Shown here piece after piece: positions 12,140 through 23,282 of a DNA stretch of 64,000 nucleotides. Origin of the DNA: Kondoa malvinella. Lineage: Eukaryota; Basidiomycota; Agaricostilbomycetes; Agaricostilbales; Kondoaceae. A model generated the notes under the pieces. That model was not told where the DNA came from. It did not search any database and worked only from the letters and a program-made list of their open reading frames with translations. The position numbers and the translations under genes were made by a program. The stretch lies in assembly GCA_039545315.1 (NCBI GenBank), contig BCIM01000001.1, positions 420,805 to 484,804 of the forward strand, written 5' to 3'. The stretch's first letter is position 1. The number at the start of each line of letters is the position of its first letter.

Positions 12140-12624
12140 GGTGTTGGCAGTGTATGAGTAGATCGGAAGCAAAGAGGGATAAGCAGTATGCATTTCGGAT
12201 GATTTGTGTTGCGGCTTGATGTCAGCTGATGACGGGCGTTTCTATTCTTTATTTCTGTCCTATCATCCCTTTGGCCCTGTTCTGTGCATCAGATCTATCC
12301 TTCCCCCACTTGTCAAACTTTAGAGCCATGCTTCTATGTTGACCTTTGGTTCTCTAGTCGTTGACTCCTGCTCTTCTGTTAACCAAACTCGTCTTTTCCT
12401 CGCGTCGCTCTTCTGCATTGTACCATCTCGTCGCGTCGTCGAATTCTGATTCCATCCATCATGCATTCCATCTGCTTGTTTTCTTCGTTCAATTTACTAC
12501 TTATTGTGGTAACACGTACGCGTTCGCGACCAACGCTTCTCAGTCCTCAGACCGCTGTCTCTACAATCTCAAAACAAATGCTACCTCTTAAGACCTCGGT
12601 TGAAGCCTGTCTCATACACCAAAC
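12140..12624. other. Promoter/leader of the small membrane-protein gene
   Basis: About 485 bases, strongly pyrimidine-rich on + (for example 12395-12520). It sits after the eIF3f stop and before the ATG at 12625. An open stretch at 12361-12591 is explained by the pyrimidine bias and has no domain. Confidence 0.5.
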
Positions 12625-13135
12625 ATGACATACCACCTAGGCGTACTGCAATTCCCTTCACTGGCCAATGAAATCAGTAAAAGCTCCCTCTATCGCTATG
12701 ATGACGCGTCCTGAACTTTAAAGCAGTCTTTATAGTAGTCTTTGCACTACTCGCTTTCTTCCTGGTCATCCTGCTAGTTTACCTATACATGCGTAGACGA
12801 AAGCGCGTTCCTGTACCTAGTATCAGCGTCGAGCCTTCCAGTCCGGCAGCGTAAGTTTCCGTTGCACTGATCAACTTTCAGAGCTGATCTTGTCGAGTCT
12901 CAGTAAAGAATGGGAAGAAGACTTGTCAACAGAGGAAGGAGAGACCTCTATATTGTATTACGATAAGAAGAAGAGGGCTGTCGCTGTGAAAGCTGTCAAG
13001 GAGGAAAGTATACTGGAACAAATGGAAAGAGAAGCTCGGGAGGAGAGGGACAAAAAGGAAGAAGAAGCGGCCGCGAAGAAGCGGAAGAAGCAGTCGAGCT
13101 TGCTGATGCTTGTTGCTGTGGCTGGGATGGTATAG
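12625..13135 (+). CDS. Small single-pass membrane protein with lysine/glutamate-rich tail
   Basis: Three exons join to about 116 residues. Exon 1 starts at the ATG of 12625 (MTYHLGVLQFPSLANEI). The first splice joins directly into a transmembrane helix, IFIVVFALLAFFLVILLVYL, followed by the basic stop-transfer YMRRRKR. The second intron (53 bases, ending just after GTCTCAG) restores the frame into KEWEEDLSTEEGETSILYYD. The rest is a charged, probably coiled tail (ILEQMEREAREERDKKEEE, then KKRKK). The membrane helix followed by arginines suggests an N-out/C-in topology. I do not recognise the family. The intron ends are GT/AG and the phases agree, which argues that it is a real gene. Confidence 0.6.
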
Positions 13136-13188
13136 ACATGGATTTTTGGGGGATATAATACAATTGGAATGCTAATACATGTCGTTGT

Positions 13189-13960
13189 CTAATCTTCACC
13201 TTCCATCTTGAATGACGGTTCTTCTATTTGCGGTTTCTGATCTTTGCCTGTCCCGGCGAACGCTATAATTAGAGCCAAACGCCTCAGAAAACAGCGAAAA
13301 CGGACCATTAACGCGGAACCCAACACCAACAACATCCCCACTCGTTAGTCCTACTTTAGATACAGCTTTATCCTCTTCCAAGCTGATCCAGTTTCCACTT
13401 CCACTCTCTCGATACAGACTGAAATCGTCGATCTCGTTGACAGATTTGAGTAATTCAACAGACGAAGAACCGGATAAGATTTCATCTTCGGATGTAGCTA
13501 GTAGTCGACTGAAGGCGGATAGAAGAAGGGACTTGATTTCGCTCAAAGGTGTCTTGGTCGAATCTGGGATGTTGAGCACGACTGTTGCTGCAGGATGAGA
13601 AGCATGAGTTCTTTGATCCACCTAATGAGATACGACCGAGAAGATGGACTGAACGAGGAGACATAGACCCTTGCTTTGCGGGAAGAGAGCAGGTGAGTGC
13701 AAACAGATATGACAACAGTACGCCCAGCCGTGCAGGGAAACGCAGGCGCAGAAAAGGGACAGATCCAATCGCAGACGTCCTCTTAGGATATCATGGTGCA
13801 CGAAGAGGGCACAGAGGAGAAGAAGGAGAGCGAGCCATGACATACATCGAGCAAACTTGAAGCGTAAAAAGAATTGATCCACAGCCGCTACAGCTTTTGG
13901 AGGCTGCGTTAAAACACTCTTAGCGTACGTCTACGCATACAGAGCTCCTCGCCGTACCAT
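13189..13960 (-). CDS. Ubiquitin-like-fold protein, unknown function
   Basis: The predicted coding part of exon 1 is only the ATG at 13960-13958. A 54-base intron follows, then exon 2 (13846-13903) with PPKAVAAVDQFFLRFKFAR. The next segment that keeps phase begins at 13587 (TVVLNIPDSTKTPLSEIKSL), giving a strand-turn-strand-helix start typical of ubiquitin-like folds. Later strands read LYRESGSGNWISLEEDKAV and GDVVGVGFR. A short last intron leads to the end KMEGED at 13189. Length is about 135 residues. The 258-base gap between exons 2 and 3 may hide another exon, so the middle is uncertain. Function is not assigned. The start faces the Myb-protein gene start 78 bases away. Confidence 0.5.
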
Positions 13961-14038
13961 CTTGTCGAACTTGCGACCTTCACCTGCTTTCAAGGCAAGG
14001 CTTGCTTCTCAACTTCGACTTGGCCTGTCCTGTCTGCA

Positions 14039-16391
14039 ATGAGCAAACGTAAATCACAAGACAATATACGATCCACACCTCCAAGCGAACGAAAGCGGAA
14101 AGAAGTGGACGACGCTGCTGCTCACAAAGATAAAAAGCAGAAAATAGCCAGAGTGCGTCAACTGCAAACACAGCTATGGTTGCTTGGTATTGACTCAGTC
14201 ATGATAGGACGAAGGGCCATCTGCTGTTATCCCTTTGCCTGTCCTCCCGCCTGTGCCCACTGCGGATACCAGCAAAGCGCCCGTAGTCGAGGATCCGATA
14301 ACACCAGCACAGAAGCCTCCTCGCAAGAAGAAAGCTCAGGCTAAAGATGATGCTGTCCCAATCAAGAAGACCAAGTCGAGCACTTCGAAGAAAGCGCCAG
14401 ATGCTGTCAAGGATGTTCCCGCTGTGAAAGAGAAAGCATCCAGCAAGAGCAAACCTCGCAAGCCAGCAGCTGCAGTACCTGCGCCTGTGGTCAGCGTTGA
14501 CGACGTGCCTATGAAGGAAGATGCTCCCATTCAGCCTGAAAAGGCCAAGAAATCAAAGTCCAAGAAGTCTAGCACGAACAAGACTACAAGCGCGAATGCG
14601 GATGTCGACATGGATGTGCCACCTCTTGTTACTGTACCTCCTGCTCCTGTTCAAGACGAATCTCCTCCCGCTCAAGAGAAAGAGGATGAGGCAGTTCAGA
14701 AGCCTAAAGCTAAGAAATCCAAGAAGAAAGCCGCTGAACCTGTTGCTGTCGATGTAGATGAAGAGCCTCAGACCGTACCAAAGAAGGTCAGCAAGTCCAA
14801 GAAGAAGAAGGCTCCTCCTCCCGAAGAAGTGCCCATTCCTGCTGTCATTGTTCCTTCTGTCGAACCATCTGCTCCAACTGCTCCGGAGCAAGCAAAACCG
14901 TCATCCAAGAAGCCTACCAAGAAACCAGTCGAATCCGCTGCTATCCCTTTACCGACTGCTGGTCGTCCCGCTATCGTCAGCAAACCGCCTGTCTTTGCTA
15001 TGCCAATCAATAAGAGCAACAAGGCCGATAAAGCAAAAGGCAAGAAAGCTGCATCCAGCAAAAAGTCCGCTTCAGCGCCAATAGCCAGTACCTCTGCCAC
15101 TTCTGGTTTCACTCAAGAACGTCCAATCTTTTACAACGATCAATGGTACACTCCTCAAGAACTTCTTGCTTCCGTTTGGAACCCGCAAAAGATCATTGCT
15201 AAGTACCCAGAATTAATCAAGACCAAGAAAGGCGGCTATACGACTCGTGAAACCATGATGCTCCGTTTAGCAGTTGAAAAGTACGAAAAGGAGAATAAGC
15301 TCACTCGGGATCAACTGGTTCAAGAGATCGTCCTCAGCAAGACGAAGGGGGTACCTAAAGAGCATGAGGAGTTTTGGAAAACCATGGCGAATGCTGTTCC
15401 TGGTCGAATGCTCAGTTCAGTTTTCCATTGCATGAGACGAAACTACGACCCGAATGCGCATAAAGGTCTATGGACTGAAGAAGAGGATGAGCAATTGAAA
15501 GATGCCGTCGGGTTGTTGGGTGAGAAATGGAATAAGATCGCAGAGGAAGTGGGAAGGACTCAAATGGATGTCAAAGATAGGTGGGTGAATCATTTGAGGG
15601 TCAAGATGGAGGGTAGGAAGGGATCTGGGGCTTGGACGGCTGAGGAGGAGAGGAATTTATGCAAGGCGGTCAAGAAGATTACCAAGACGAGAGGAAAGTA
15701 CGAGGATTGTTTGCGATGGACTGAGATCTCAAAGAAGCTGGGCACAAGGAGTCGTCAGCAGTGCTCCACTCATTGGTGCGTTTGTTGGTTACATGCAGGA
15801 GAAGTGTTAATAGATTGTGCAGGAACAATGTGCTGCTCCCGAAAGTCAAAGCTGCGGATGGTCAGACGCATGGCTGGAACATTGGTCATGATGGCGTGTT
15901 TATCAAAAAGTGGGCTTACTGCTGCTAACATGCCCATTCGCTGATACTTGCGCAGGCTCAAGGAATTGAAGGACCAATTTGTTGAAGCAGATCAGATCGA
16001 CTTTCGGAAAGTCACTGCGCCTGAACTATCGCTTTTCGGACCCGAACACATGCAACGTCGCTTCCGCAGCCTCACCACGAAAGCTCGCAAGGCCGACGTA
16101 ATCGATATTGGCGAATTGATTGACTCGCTCAAAGCACCCACAGGCACAAGAGAGATGCATATCGTCGATCACGAGATTGATGAAGCAAATATGGTCATTC
16201 CGGATATCGAGACGCTCAAGTCTGCTGCTTTCTTCAAGGCCCCACGTAAGCAGCCAACCACACCGACCGCATTCAAGAGCAAAGAATACATCGATACCGA
16301 GGATGAAGAGGATGATGAGCCTACACCTGTCAAGAGTGCGGCGCCAAAACCACAAGAAGCGGGCGAGAGCGAGAGTGCCAGCGAGGAATAG
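14039..16391 (+). CDS. Reb1/TTF1-like Myb-domain DNA-binding protein
   Basis: Exon 1 (14039-14150) encodes a basic start (MSKRKSQDNIRS, later KKQKIAR). Exon 2 begins at 14208. Two short introns near 15780 and 15930 interrupt the Myb region. Roughly residues 60-300 are a Lys/Pro/Ala/Ser-rich disordered arm. Next comes PIFYNDQWYTPQELLASVW. Then the Myb/SANT repeats: GLWTEEEDEQLKDAVGLLGE with KWNKIAEEVGRTQMDVKDRW, and AWTAEEERNLCKAVKKITKT with RWTEISKKLGTRSRQQC. Their spacing and the helical domain before them match fungal Reb1 and animal TTF1. Those proteins bind rDNA terminators and other GC-rich sites, act in Pol I termination and block replication forks. A nuclear/nucleolar role is inferred. 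The end is acidic. It converges on the aminotransferase gene with 43 bases between stops. Confidence 0.8.
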
Positions 16392-16434
16392 CTACCAGTG
16401 AAGTATAATACAGACAATGCATAGTACAAGTAAT

Positions 16435-18765
16435 CTAAACATCGAAGAAAGCCCTAATCTCTTTGCCAATCGTGTTCACACCAGCTTGCATCTGCTCATA
16501 GGTCGCCGACGAGAACGACATTCTAAAGTAGCCGTCCCCATTCTCGGCGAACAGCAAAGTCTCCTCAGGTGGCTTTCCGACAGTGGTAGCATCGAACATG
16601 GTGCCAGGAGCGACCAGAACCTTTGCTTCTGCCAGCTTCTCCCAAAGCGACATGATCAACCATGATGAAGATTTGCTCGGATAGTGAGGATGGTTTGACA
16701 GGTGAATGCGAAGCCATACTAGATTCCCAGTCAGAATACGATTTCAGCCAGTAAAATCCGACTCACGGAACATGCCACCTTGAGCAGGCACAAAGGAGAA
16801 GAGGACTGGCTTTTCCTTCTCGTCTGACATGCTGTATCTCGATGACCATTTCTCGCTGAATGCAGACCGCTTGCTGGCAGCCCTGAATTCGATCACGCCA
16901 GTATCGGTCTGTCTTGAATCGAGCGCAACCCCTTCCTGAGCAAGGAAAAGATCAATAAAATCGTTCCTTCTAGCGCGGTATTGCGATTTCAAGCCTAACA
17001 AGTAATCAATTGGTGTTTACTTTCTAGAGAAAGCGAAATACCCTTTAACCAGCGAAGGTAGCCAGGCATCTTCCACTCGTCCGCCAAAAGCTTGCCCACT
17101 AGAGCCTGAGCAAATCCGGAAGCGCCTTGTGTAGAGGTCTCATGTGCTTCTTGTAGTTTAGCGATGAACAATGGGCAGGCAGTACAGAAACCGAGTCGTG
17201 ATCCAGGGCAGATGGTTTCTGAGTACCATATCAGCATCATCTCGGTTATTTTGCAAGGAAAGCGTACTGCTGAAGGTATCAATGCGGAAGACACGACCCT
17301 CACGGTCGAATTTGAGGTAAGATGGGACGAGCGAATCGATAAAGTGTTTGTCTGATTCTTCTTTTGTGACTTTGCTGGTCTCGCGTTTGTGAGGCAGGAC
17401 GTATTCACCAGCTAAATTAAGTCAGCCCCAATCTCCGCAAGATGAGGAGCGCATCACCTTGTAGGAAGAAGTACGGGTCATCTGTGCGGAAACCTCAGCT
17501 TGGATCGCACGAAATGACATTAAGCTCACCTTCAGCGATAATGACGTCGTACTTGCAGCAAATCTCATAGATTGCCTTTTTGCGTTCGGCAGTCATCGTC
17601 TAGTTGCCAAGTTAGTACCAACGATGACCAAGCTGTGTAGAAAGCTCACAGCTCCAGTAGGGTTCTACGTAAAGTGATCAGATCGGAATTCAGTACCTCG
17701 ACTGAGAAGGCTCACCTGACAGACAGGTACAGTGTACAAGAGTTTGGGTCTGCGCATACCATTGTGCTCTTCCGGCTTCCAGTTTGCTAGAATCTCTTCC
17801 ATGCCAGATGCAGTCACTGAGTGATGTCTGCGTCAGAACGCAAAGTATTGTAGCAGATCAGGTGCGTACTTCCTCCACCATCCATTGGGCACGGAACAGG
17901 TCTGAAGCCATGTGGCCAAGCAGTGGAAATCTGCAACATACAACTGAGACCAAGTACATGCTTGTATAAGATGACTCACAGCTGAAGGGTAGGTGTAAGC
18001 CTCGACAAGGATACCATCGCCTGGCTCGAGAAGCATTTCGGCGATTTTGCCCTGTAGGTCACTCCTCATCATCCGTAATCTCAGGAGACTACATGACAAG
18101 GTGACCTACCCAAGCATCAGTCGAGCCAGCATTAAGGATAGTTGCCCAGTCTGCATAGCCAGGCTGATACACCTTCTCGACGAAATCGTGGATAAAGTTA
18201 GCAAGACCGTTCAATCCTGTCGCTCTGCCATATTGCAACGCAGTAGCCAAATCAATGCTCGTAGGCGTCTTTGATTCAGCGTATTTTGGAATAGTCATAG
18301 TCTTGGTAGGCGTCTTCGATGAAGCACCGAGCAATCGCCATAACCAGGTGAATGAGCCTTCGGTCGTTTCTTCGTGTGTCTCTTGATCTGTTCGATAGGC
18401 CGTAGGAAGGTAGCCTTCTGCTGAGATGGACTCGAAGGGAAAGATAGCTGGCGAGGGGATACCACCAGCGACTGCAGATATGCATGTTTAGTCAGCGGCT
18501 ATTTCAAGAAATCGACTTTGAAGGGCTCAGAGCGTACGACTAATCATGCTGGGATCTAGAAAATATTTGTATAACCCCTGTAGAGAGCATTAAAGAGCTT
18601 CCTGAGGCTGCGATGGGCTGTACTCACCTTGAGCGGCGACGGAAGTCTGGCATTTGACAGAGCGGACAGATGGTGACTAGCATCAATAGCATCAGCGTGT
18701 ATGCTGTTATCGAAGCACTATAGAGACCTGTGATCCAACGCATCTGGCAATTCTGACTTGGACAT
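16435..18765 (-). CDS. Aromatic amino acid / 2-aminoadipate aminotransferase (Aro8-like)
   Basis: Many short exons on - join to a fold-type I PLP aminotransferase. Start at the ATG of 18765 (MSKSELPDALDHSHHLSAL after splicing a 49-base intron). Then SMISLAGGIPSPAIFPFESI carries the conserved LAGG-P start. LQYGRATGLNGLANFIHDFV is the QYG substrate-loop block. EPGDGILVEAYTYPSAV is the cofactor-domain ExxTYP motif. IDTFSKTICPGSRLGF, split by an intron, holds the PLP-binding lysine and the phosphate-binding Arg. The C-terminal domain ends GYFRMSFSSATYEQMQAG. This is the Aro8/Aro9/KAT II pattern: transamination of Tyr/Phe/Trp or 2-aminoadipate with 2-oxoglutarate. The substrate cannot be told from sequence. 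Its start is 48 bases from FOL1. Confidence 0.8.
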
Positions 18766-18813
18766 CCTTGTGCGGTGTTGACGGTTTGGCGATAAGCTGT
18801 CGACAAACGGCGA
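18766..18813. promoter_or_regulatory. Divergent promoter, aminotransferase / FOL1
   Basis: 48 bases separate the aminotransferase start from the upstream FOL1 ATG at 18814. A second FOL1 ATG at 18856 would widen the gap to 90. Each gene's promoter probably overlaps the other's leader. Confidence 0.5.
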
Positions 18814-21011
18814 ATGCTGTATACCCTCGGCCGCAGATACCTCACACAAAAGGCAATGGACACTATTCGTGTGCCTGCGATACCGCTGACCGTCGACTTG
18901 CCTGGCTATGCGTGGTCGAAAGAAAAGTCAAAGCAGCCCATCCTCGTTACTGCAACCATCCAGACGAATGTAGCCCTGCCTGGAGCTACAGATGACCTAG
19001 AACATACTGTCTCGTATAGCGATCTGCCCAAAGTCTTTGAGAAGGTCGCTACGAAAGCTTGGGAACTGCCTCCGCTCGCAAAACATCTGCACAGCCTGGT
19101 GGATGAACTATGCAAGACCAGTGCTCCTAAAGGCTATTCTGTTGGTATTCGAATCGAACAGCCGAAAGCATTGCTGCATGCAGTCAACGCAGGCATAGAA
19201 ATCGCCGACAAGGCTCCACAGGTCTTTATCGATCAGATACATATCACAACGATCATTGGCGTGCGAGAACATGAAAGAAAAGCAGAGCAAGTCGTTCTCG
19301 TTGATGTACGAGCTACTCCAAGCAAATCATGGAATTGGCAAATGCAGCCTGTTGAACAAGCCGTGATTGATGTGTGTTTCCCTCGTTGAGCGTCCTAGAA
19401 TTGTTTGTGATACCCTTCTCTTTTGCTAGCATATCAAATCCCATCATCCTCTTCTGATCGAAACCATGCTTCAATCATTAGCCAACAATCTGCTGAATCG
19501 ATTCCCCTTTGAGCAAATATCGCTGAGCCTAGCTAAGCCTGCCGCTTCTCGATTCGGTGGAGCTCCTCAAGTGACTGTTACTCGCTCTCGATCTTCTCAT
19601 AGCCCTTTACCTCCTCTGCCATTTGCGACACCTCGACCTTTTCACAAGGTTGCGTATATCGCTTTCGGAAGCAATCTGGGAGACAAGCTGGCCAACATAA
19701 ATAGAGCACTAGATCTATTGCATTCTACTTCATCCGATTGTCAAGTCATTGAGACTAGCTTCCTGTACGATAGCAAGCCCATGTACCTGGAAGCACAGGA
19801 TAATTTCCTTAACGGTGTTGTCAAGGTTGGCTTTTACGCTCTCGACCTGGTCTATCACACTGATATATCGAACGTAGATCACCACTTCACTCACTCCGGA
19901 ACAGCTACTACGGAATCTGAAGCGCATCGAAAAAGATCTAGGCCGAAACAAGACCATCGATAACGGTCCACGAGAAATCGATCTAGACATTATTCTCTAC
20001 GACAATCTGCAGCTCTCTTCCACTACACCTGACCTCATCATCCCTCATCGCAGAATGCACGAACGCGAATTCGTTCTCCGTCCTCTAGCAGATCTAGCAC
20101 CCAACCTCATCCTGCCTCACCTACAAGCTACTCCAGCACAACTTCTATCCCGCTTTCAATACTCATCAGAACTCAACCTCGTCCCCCCTTCACCTTTGAC
20201 CCGCAACTCAACGACCATAATGGGCATAATCAACCTCACACCCGATTCGTTCGCCTCTTCCCCTTCTACACTCTCTTCCGCTCTCGAACTCGCTCAAAAA
20301 CATATGAAAGAAGGAGCCAAAGTACTAGATATAGGCGGAATGTCTACCCGACCTGGTGCAGCGGATGTATCGCCTGAGGAAGAGAAAGGTCGAGTTCTGC
20401 CATTCTTGCGGGAATTGAGAGGGACAGAATGGGGTAAAGAAGTTATAGTAAGCGTAGATACGTTCAGAGCGGAAGTAGCGGAAGCTGCGTTGGAAGCGGG
20501 CGCGAATTGGATCAATGATGTGCATGCTGGGACTGATGAAGGGATGTTTGAGCTTGCGAGGAGGACGGGCGTGCCGATTGTGCTGATGCATTCCAGAGGC
20601 GAAGCGGGGTCGAACAATGAGTATGCGGGAGATGTGGTTGATATATCACAGAGGGAGCTCGGTGAGAGGGTGGAAGCGGCATTACAGGCTGGCGTCAAGA
20701 GGTGGCAGATCATTGTTGATCCCGGTATTGGTTTCGCGAAAGACGCGAAGAGCAATTGGGAGCTGATCCGGCGGCTCGATGAATGGCGGAATGGCGGGAA
20801 GCTAGCTGGCTATCCTGTCCTCTTTGGACCCTCAAGGAAGCGCTTCCTGGGCACTCTGCTCGACCAGTCTGATCCTGCCGAGCGAGATGGCGCCACAGCA
20901 GCAACATTGGTCGAAGCGATAAGAGCTGGTTGCGAGGTTGTTCGGGTGCATGATATCAGATCGGCTAATGATGCTGTGAAAGTCGCGGACGTCATGTACA
21001 AGGGTCGGTAA
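18814..21011 (+). CDS. FOL1: Trifunctional folate synthesis protein (DHNA aldolase, HPPK, DHPS)
   Basis: Three enzyme domains follow each other in one frame set. The N-terminal part is a tandem dihydroneopterin aldolase domain (DQIHITTIIGVREHERKAEQ is the second repeat's strand with its Gly-Val-x-x-x-Glu). The middle is HPPK: VAYIAFGSNLGDKLANINRA and, after an intron, NGPREIDLDIILYD with the Asp pair that binds magnesium. The end is dihydropteroate synthase: MGIINLTPDSFA, VLDIGGMSTRPGA, IVSVDTFRAEVAEAAL, WINDVHAG and LFGPSRKRFLG. It makes 7,8-dihydropteroate from dihydroneopterin and pABA, as in yeast Fol1, and DHPS is the sulfonamide target. Introns lie near 19373-19450 and 19826-19880. MDTIRVPAIP at 18856 is an alternative start. 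The stop is 6 bases from the convergent TMEM53-like stop. Confidence 0.93.
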
Positions 21012-21017
21012 TTGCAT

Positions 21018-22015
21018 TTACATAGTCCCTGACCACAGATCAGAGATGCTTTTCCAGTAGCGCTTAGGATCTGAGCGCATGTGAGCCACGCTATCAAACG
21101 GATCAGCATCACACTCTATCATGGCGAGAAGAGCATACTGTGGGGTGGAGTACAGTTCAGCCACAACCTTTCCTTTTAGCTGCTTTCTAGCCTTGGCCAT
21201 TTCTCCTTCGACCGTTTCGAAGCTGATCAACTCGTCCTCCTTGCTGTATATATATAGCCTATCCGCATTCACAGGAAAAGTCTCGGAGCTCAACAAGCTC
21301 CTGCGCATCTTTGTCGTTGGATCTTCTATTCGTAAGACTGTGCTATACGTTTTCATGAAGTAGAAGAAGGCAGTAAAGAGGAAATAGAGCGGATAGCGAA
21401 CGAAAGCGCTTGATCTGTCGAAAGGTATTGTAAATGCTCGTAGATAGCTCGAAAACGTAGCGGCGCCAGGGCAAGAGTCAAACACGATTGCTTTTGCTTT
21501 GATAGCTGGTGAAGAAGGGTTGACTTGCGGCATAGATCGAGCTAGAGAAATGGCTTGGAGGCAGCCGCCGTTCGACATGACTGCAGAAGTCAGCGCAGGG
21601 CGTTTCAACAAATGAGCAGACTAACTATGACAGAAGATCTTCGCATCTGGGCCCTGATGCTCCTGCAAGATCTTGGCAGCAGGCGATAGGTCTGCGCTCT
21701 TCCAAAGCCAATTGGACGGGAAGGACCGCACGAGCAGGATATTGCTGCCTGGGTAGAGCTGTTGATAGCCGGAAATGTATTTGCCTACTTGAGCTGTTAC
21801 AAGCCTTCAGTTCTCTAATATGGCTTGTCAGACAACCGCTCACGCAGAGTAGCGCCCATCCAACCGAAGACAGCAACGAGAGACGGGTCAGATGAAGCAT
21901 TGGGTTGACCTGAAGCCCGACGGAAGAGAATATCTTGTGTGACTGTGTATCAGATCAGCATGGCGACTCTGCTGTTCAAGCTGCTGTCCTGACTTTCTTG
22001 TAGCTCTGACGACAT
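21018..22015 (-). CDS. TMEM53/DUF829 family alpha/beta-hydrolase-like protein
   Basis: About four exons. Start at the ATG of 22015 (MSSELQE) spliced to NILFRRASGQPNASSDPSLV, then AVFGWMGATLR, then KYISGYQQLYPGSNILLVRS. The last exon has VMSNGGCLQAISLA (Ser-x-Gly-Gly in place of a nucleophile elbow), AIVFDSCPGAATFSSYLRAF, and LYIYSKEDELISFETVE, the family's Asp-containing loop. A hydrophobic stretch lies in between (FVRYPLYFLFTAFFYFMK). This order is that of DUF829 (TMEM53, fungal PaxU-like) proteins, linked in animals to the nuclear envelope; the enzymatic activity is unknown. Converges on FOL1 with almost no gap. A repeat copy begins 127 bases upstream of the start. Confidence 0.75.
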
Positions 22016-22142
22016 GTTGCTGCTAGACGCGAGACTGGGCAGGTGTCTTGTTTGGCCGAAAATCTTTGCTCGAGCAAGCATACACAATATGAATACAGTG
22101 CAGCTGTGGTCCGCTGAAAAAGGCTTCCAAGAGTTGACGAGG

Positions 22143-23282
22143 CGACGTTCGAAAGCAACTTGTCAACATCTCTTGACGCGAACAGTCATGCGCTTTTGAG
22201 CAAGCCGTACTACAAGAACGAGATCGTACGAGATGGTCTACAGCGTTGGCTAGTCAGCTGAAGCCTCGACGAGCACCGTTATTGTCAATCATGCGAAAGT
22301 CGCTGTCAATATAAGATATCTCTCATCTGGCCTTCTAAAGCTCGCGGAACAGCAAGGCCCTTCTCTTGACATGCTCGTCAGTCTCTATGATCGATTACAA
22401 GACCTCTCGAGCTTTATTGGCCGAGCTAGTCATCGACAATCTTCGGGACGACTAGACATCGACTAAATGTCGACTAAAACGCTCGTCGACTGAATATCAT
22501 TCACCTCACTCGCTAAAGACTTCTGGATAGCAACATCCTCCTAGTGTACTCCTCAGCAATGCCTATGCCAAGTCTCGCTTGGCCACGAGCTGATCTGAGC
22601 GACCTCGTGTCGAAACTCGGAAAACTACCATTGCGCCCAACTTTTGATTTCAACCCTTTGTTTCAACACCCTTACTTTCGACCCTTATTTTGTTACCGAC
22701 TCAAATCCCTTACCTGGAGCTTCGAAAATAGCAAGGCTGTCGTCCAGAGATGTATAGCAGTACCTACTGCACTGCTCGACATTGTCAGATGCAATTGCGA
22801 AGAGTCGATGCGACGCATTTTGTCCATATTGCTCTGAAGCGCTCTCATCAATATGGCTCAAATCGCGCAGGGAATCCGTGTAACAAGAAGAGAAATATCT
22901 GAGGCACTCGTTGATACTTGCACTGGCCGCCGAACCGCAAACACTCGTTTATGTCAGACTGAATGACTTCAGACAAATCTTGGTCGACTAGTCTTAGCGT
23001 CTTCGCGCTGACGTCGATAACAGCATTAATGGGACCTCTTCATGTGCCATGGTCAGGCTTGCTCTACCTCGCGAGATCTTCAGCAAGCAGACGCCAAACA
23101 TGATCCCAAACCAATTGAAGACGCTTTCCAACGATGTTCTTCTGTCCTCCCAAGCCGCCCAAATAGCAAGAGCGTTGCCAGAATTCATATCAGAAGCTAC
23201 ATGTTGCATTACAAGTGCATTGGACTCTATTCTCGAAACTTTATGTTAAAGAATCTTCTAAAAAATGTGCTCCGAGCACATT
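22143..23282 (+). repeat. Dispersed repeat copy A (~1.14 kb), inverted partner of copy B
   Basis: This segment matches the reverse complement of 46636-47778 over its whole length, at about 90% by eye with small indels. The left edge is near GACGTTCGAAAGCAAC. The right edge falls at a 19-base palindrome, AATGTGCTCCGAGCACATT (23264-23282). Inside, 22447-22492 holds several TCGACT/GACTA units in a row. At 22559-22837 an open frame starts MPMPSLAWPRADLSDL and is preserved in part in copy B. Another, at 23100-23249, reads SSQAAQIARALPEFISEA. These look like remains of a once-coding element. No terminal inverted repeats, target duplication, reverse transcriptase or transposase motif was found, so the class is unknown. 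Confidence 0.8.

Noticed and set aside
13585..13860. Open frame on + opposite the ubiquitin-like gene
   Set aside because: It runs antisense to the predicted intron and first exons of a better supported gene.
22447..22492. Short TCGACT/GACTA units as a CRISPR-like or satellite array
   Set aside because: Units are irregular, only about four, without spacers of constant length, and are part of the larger repeat.
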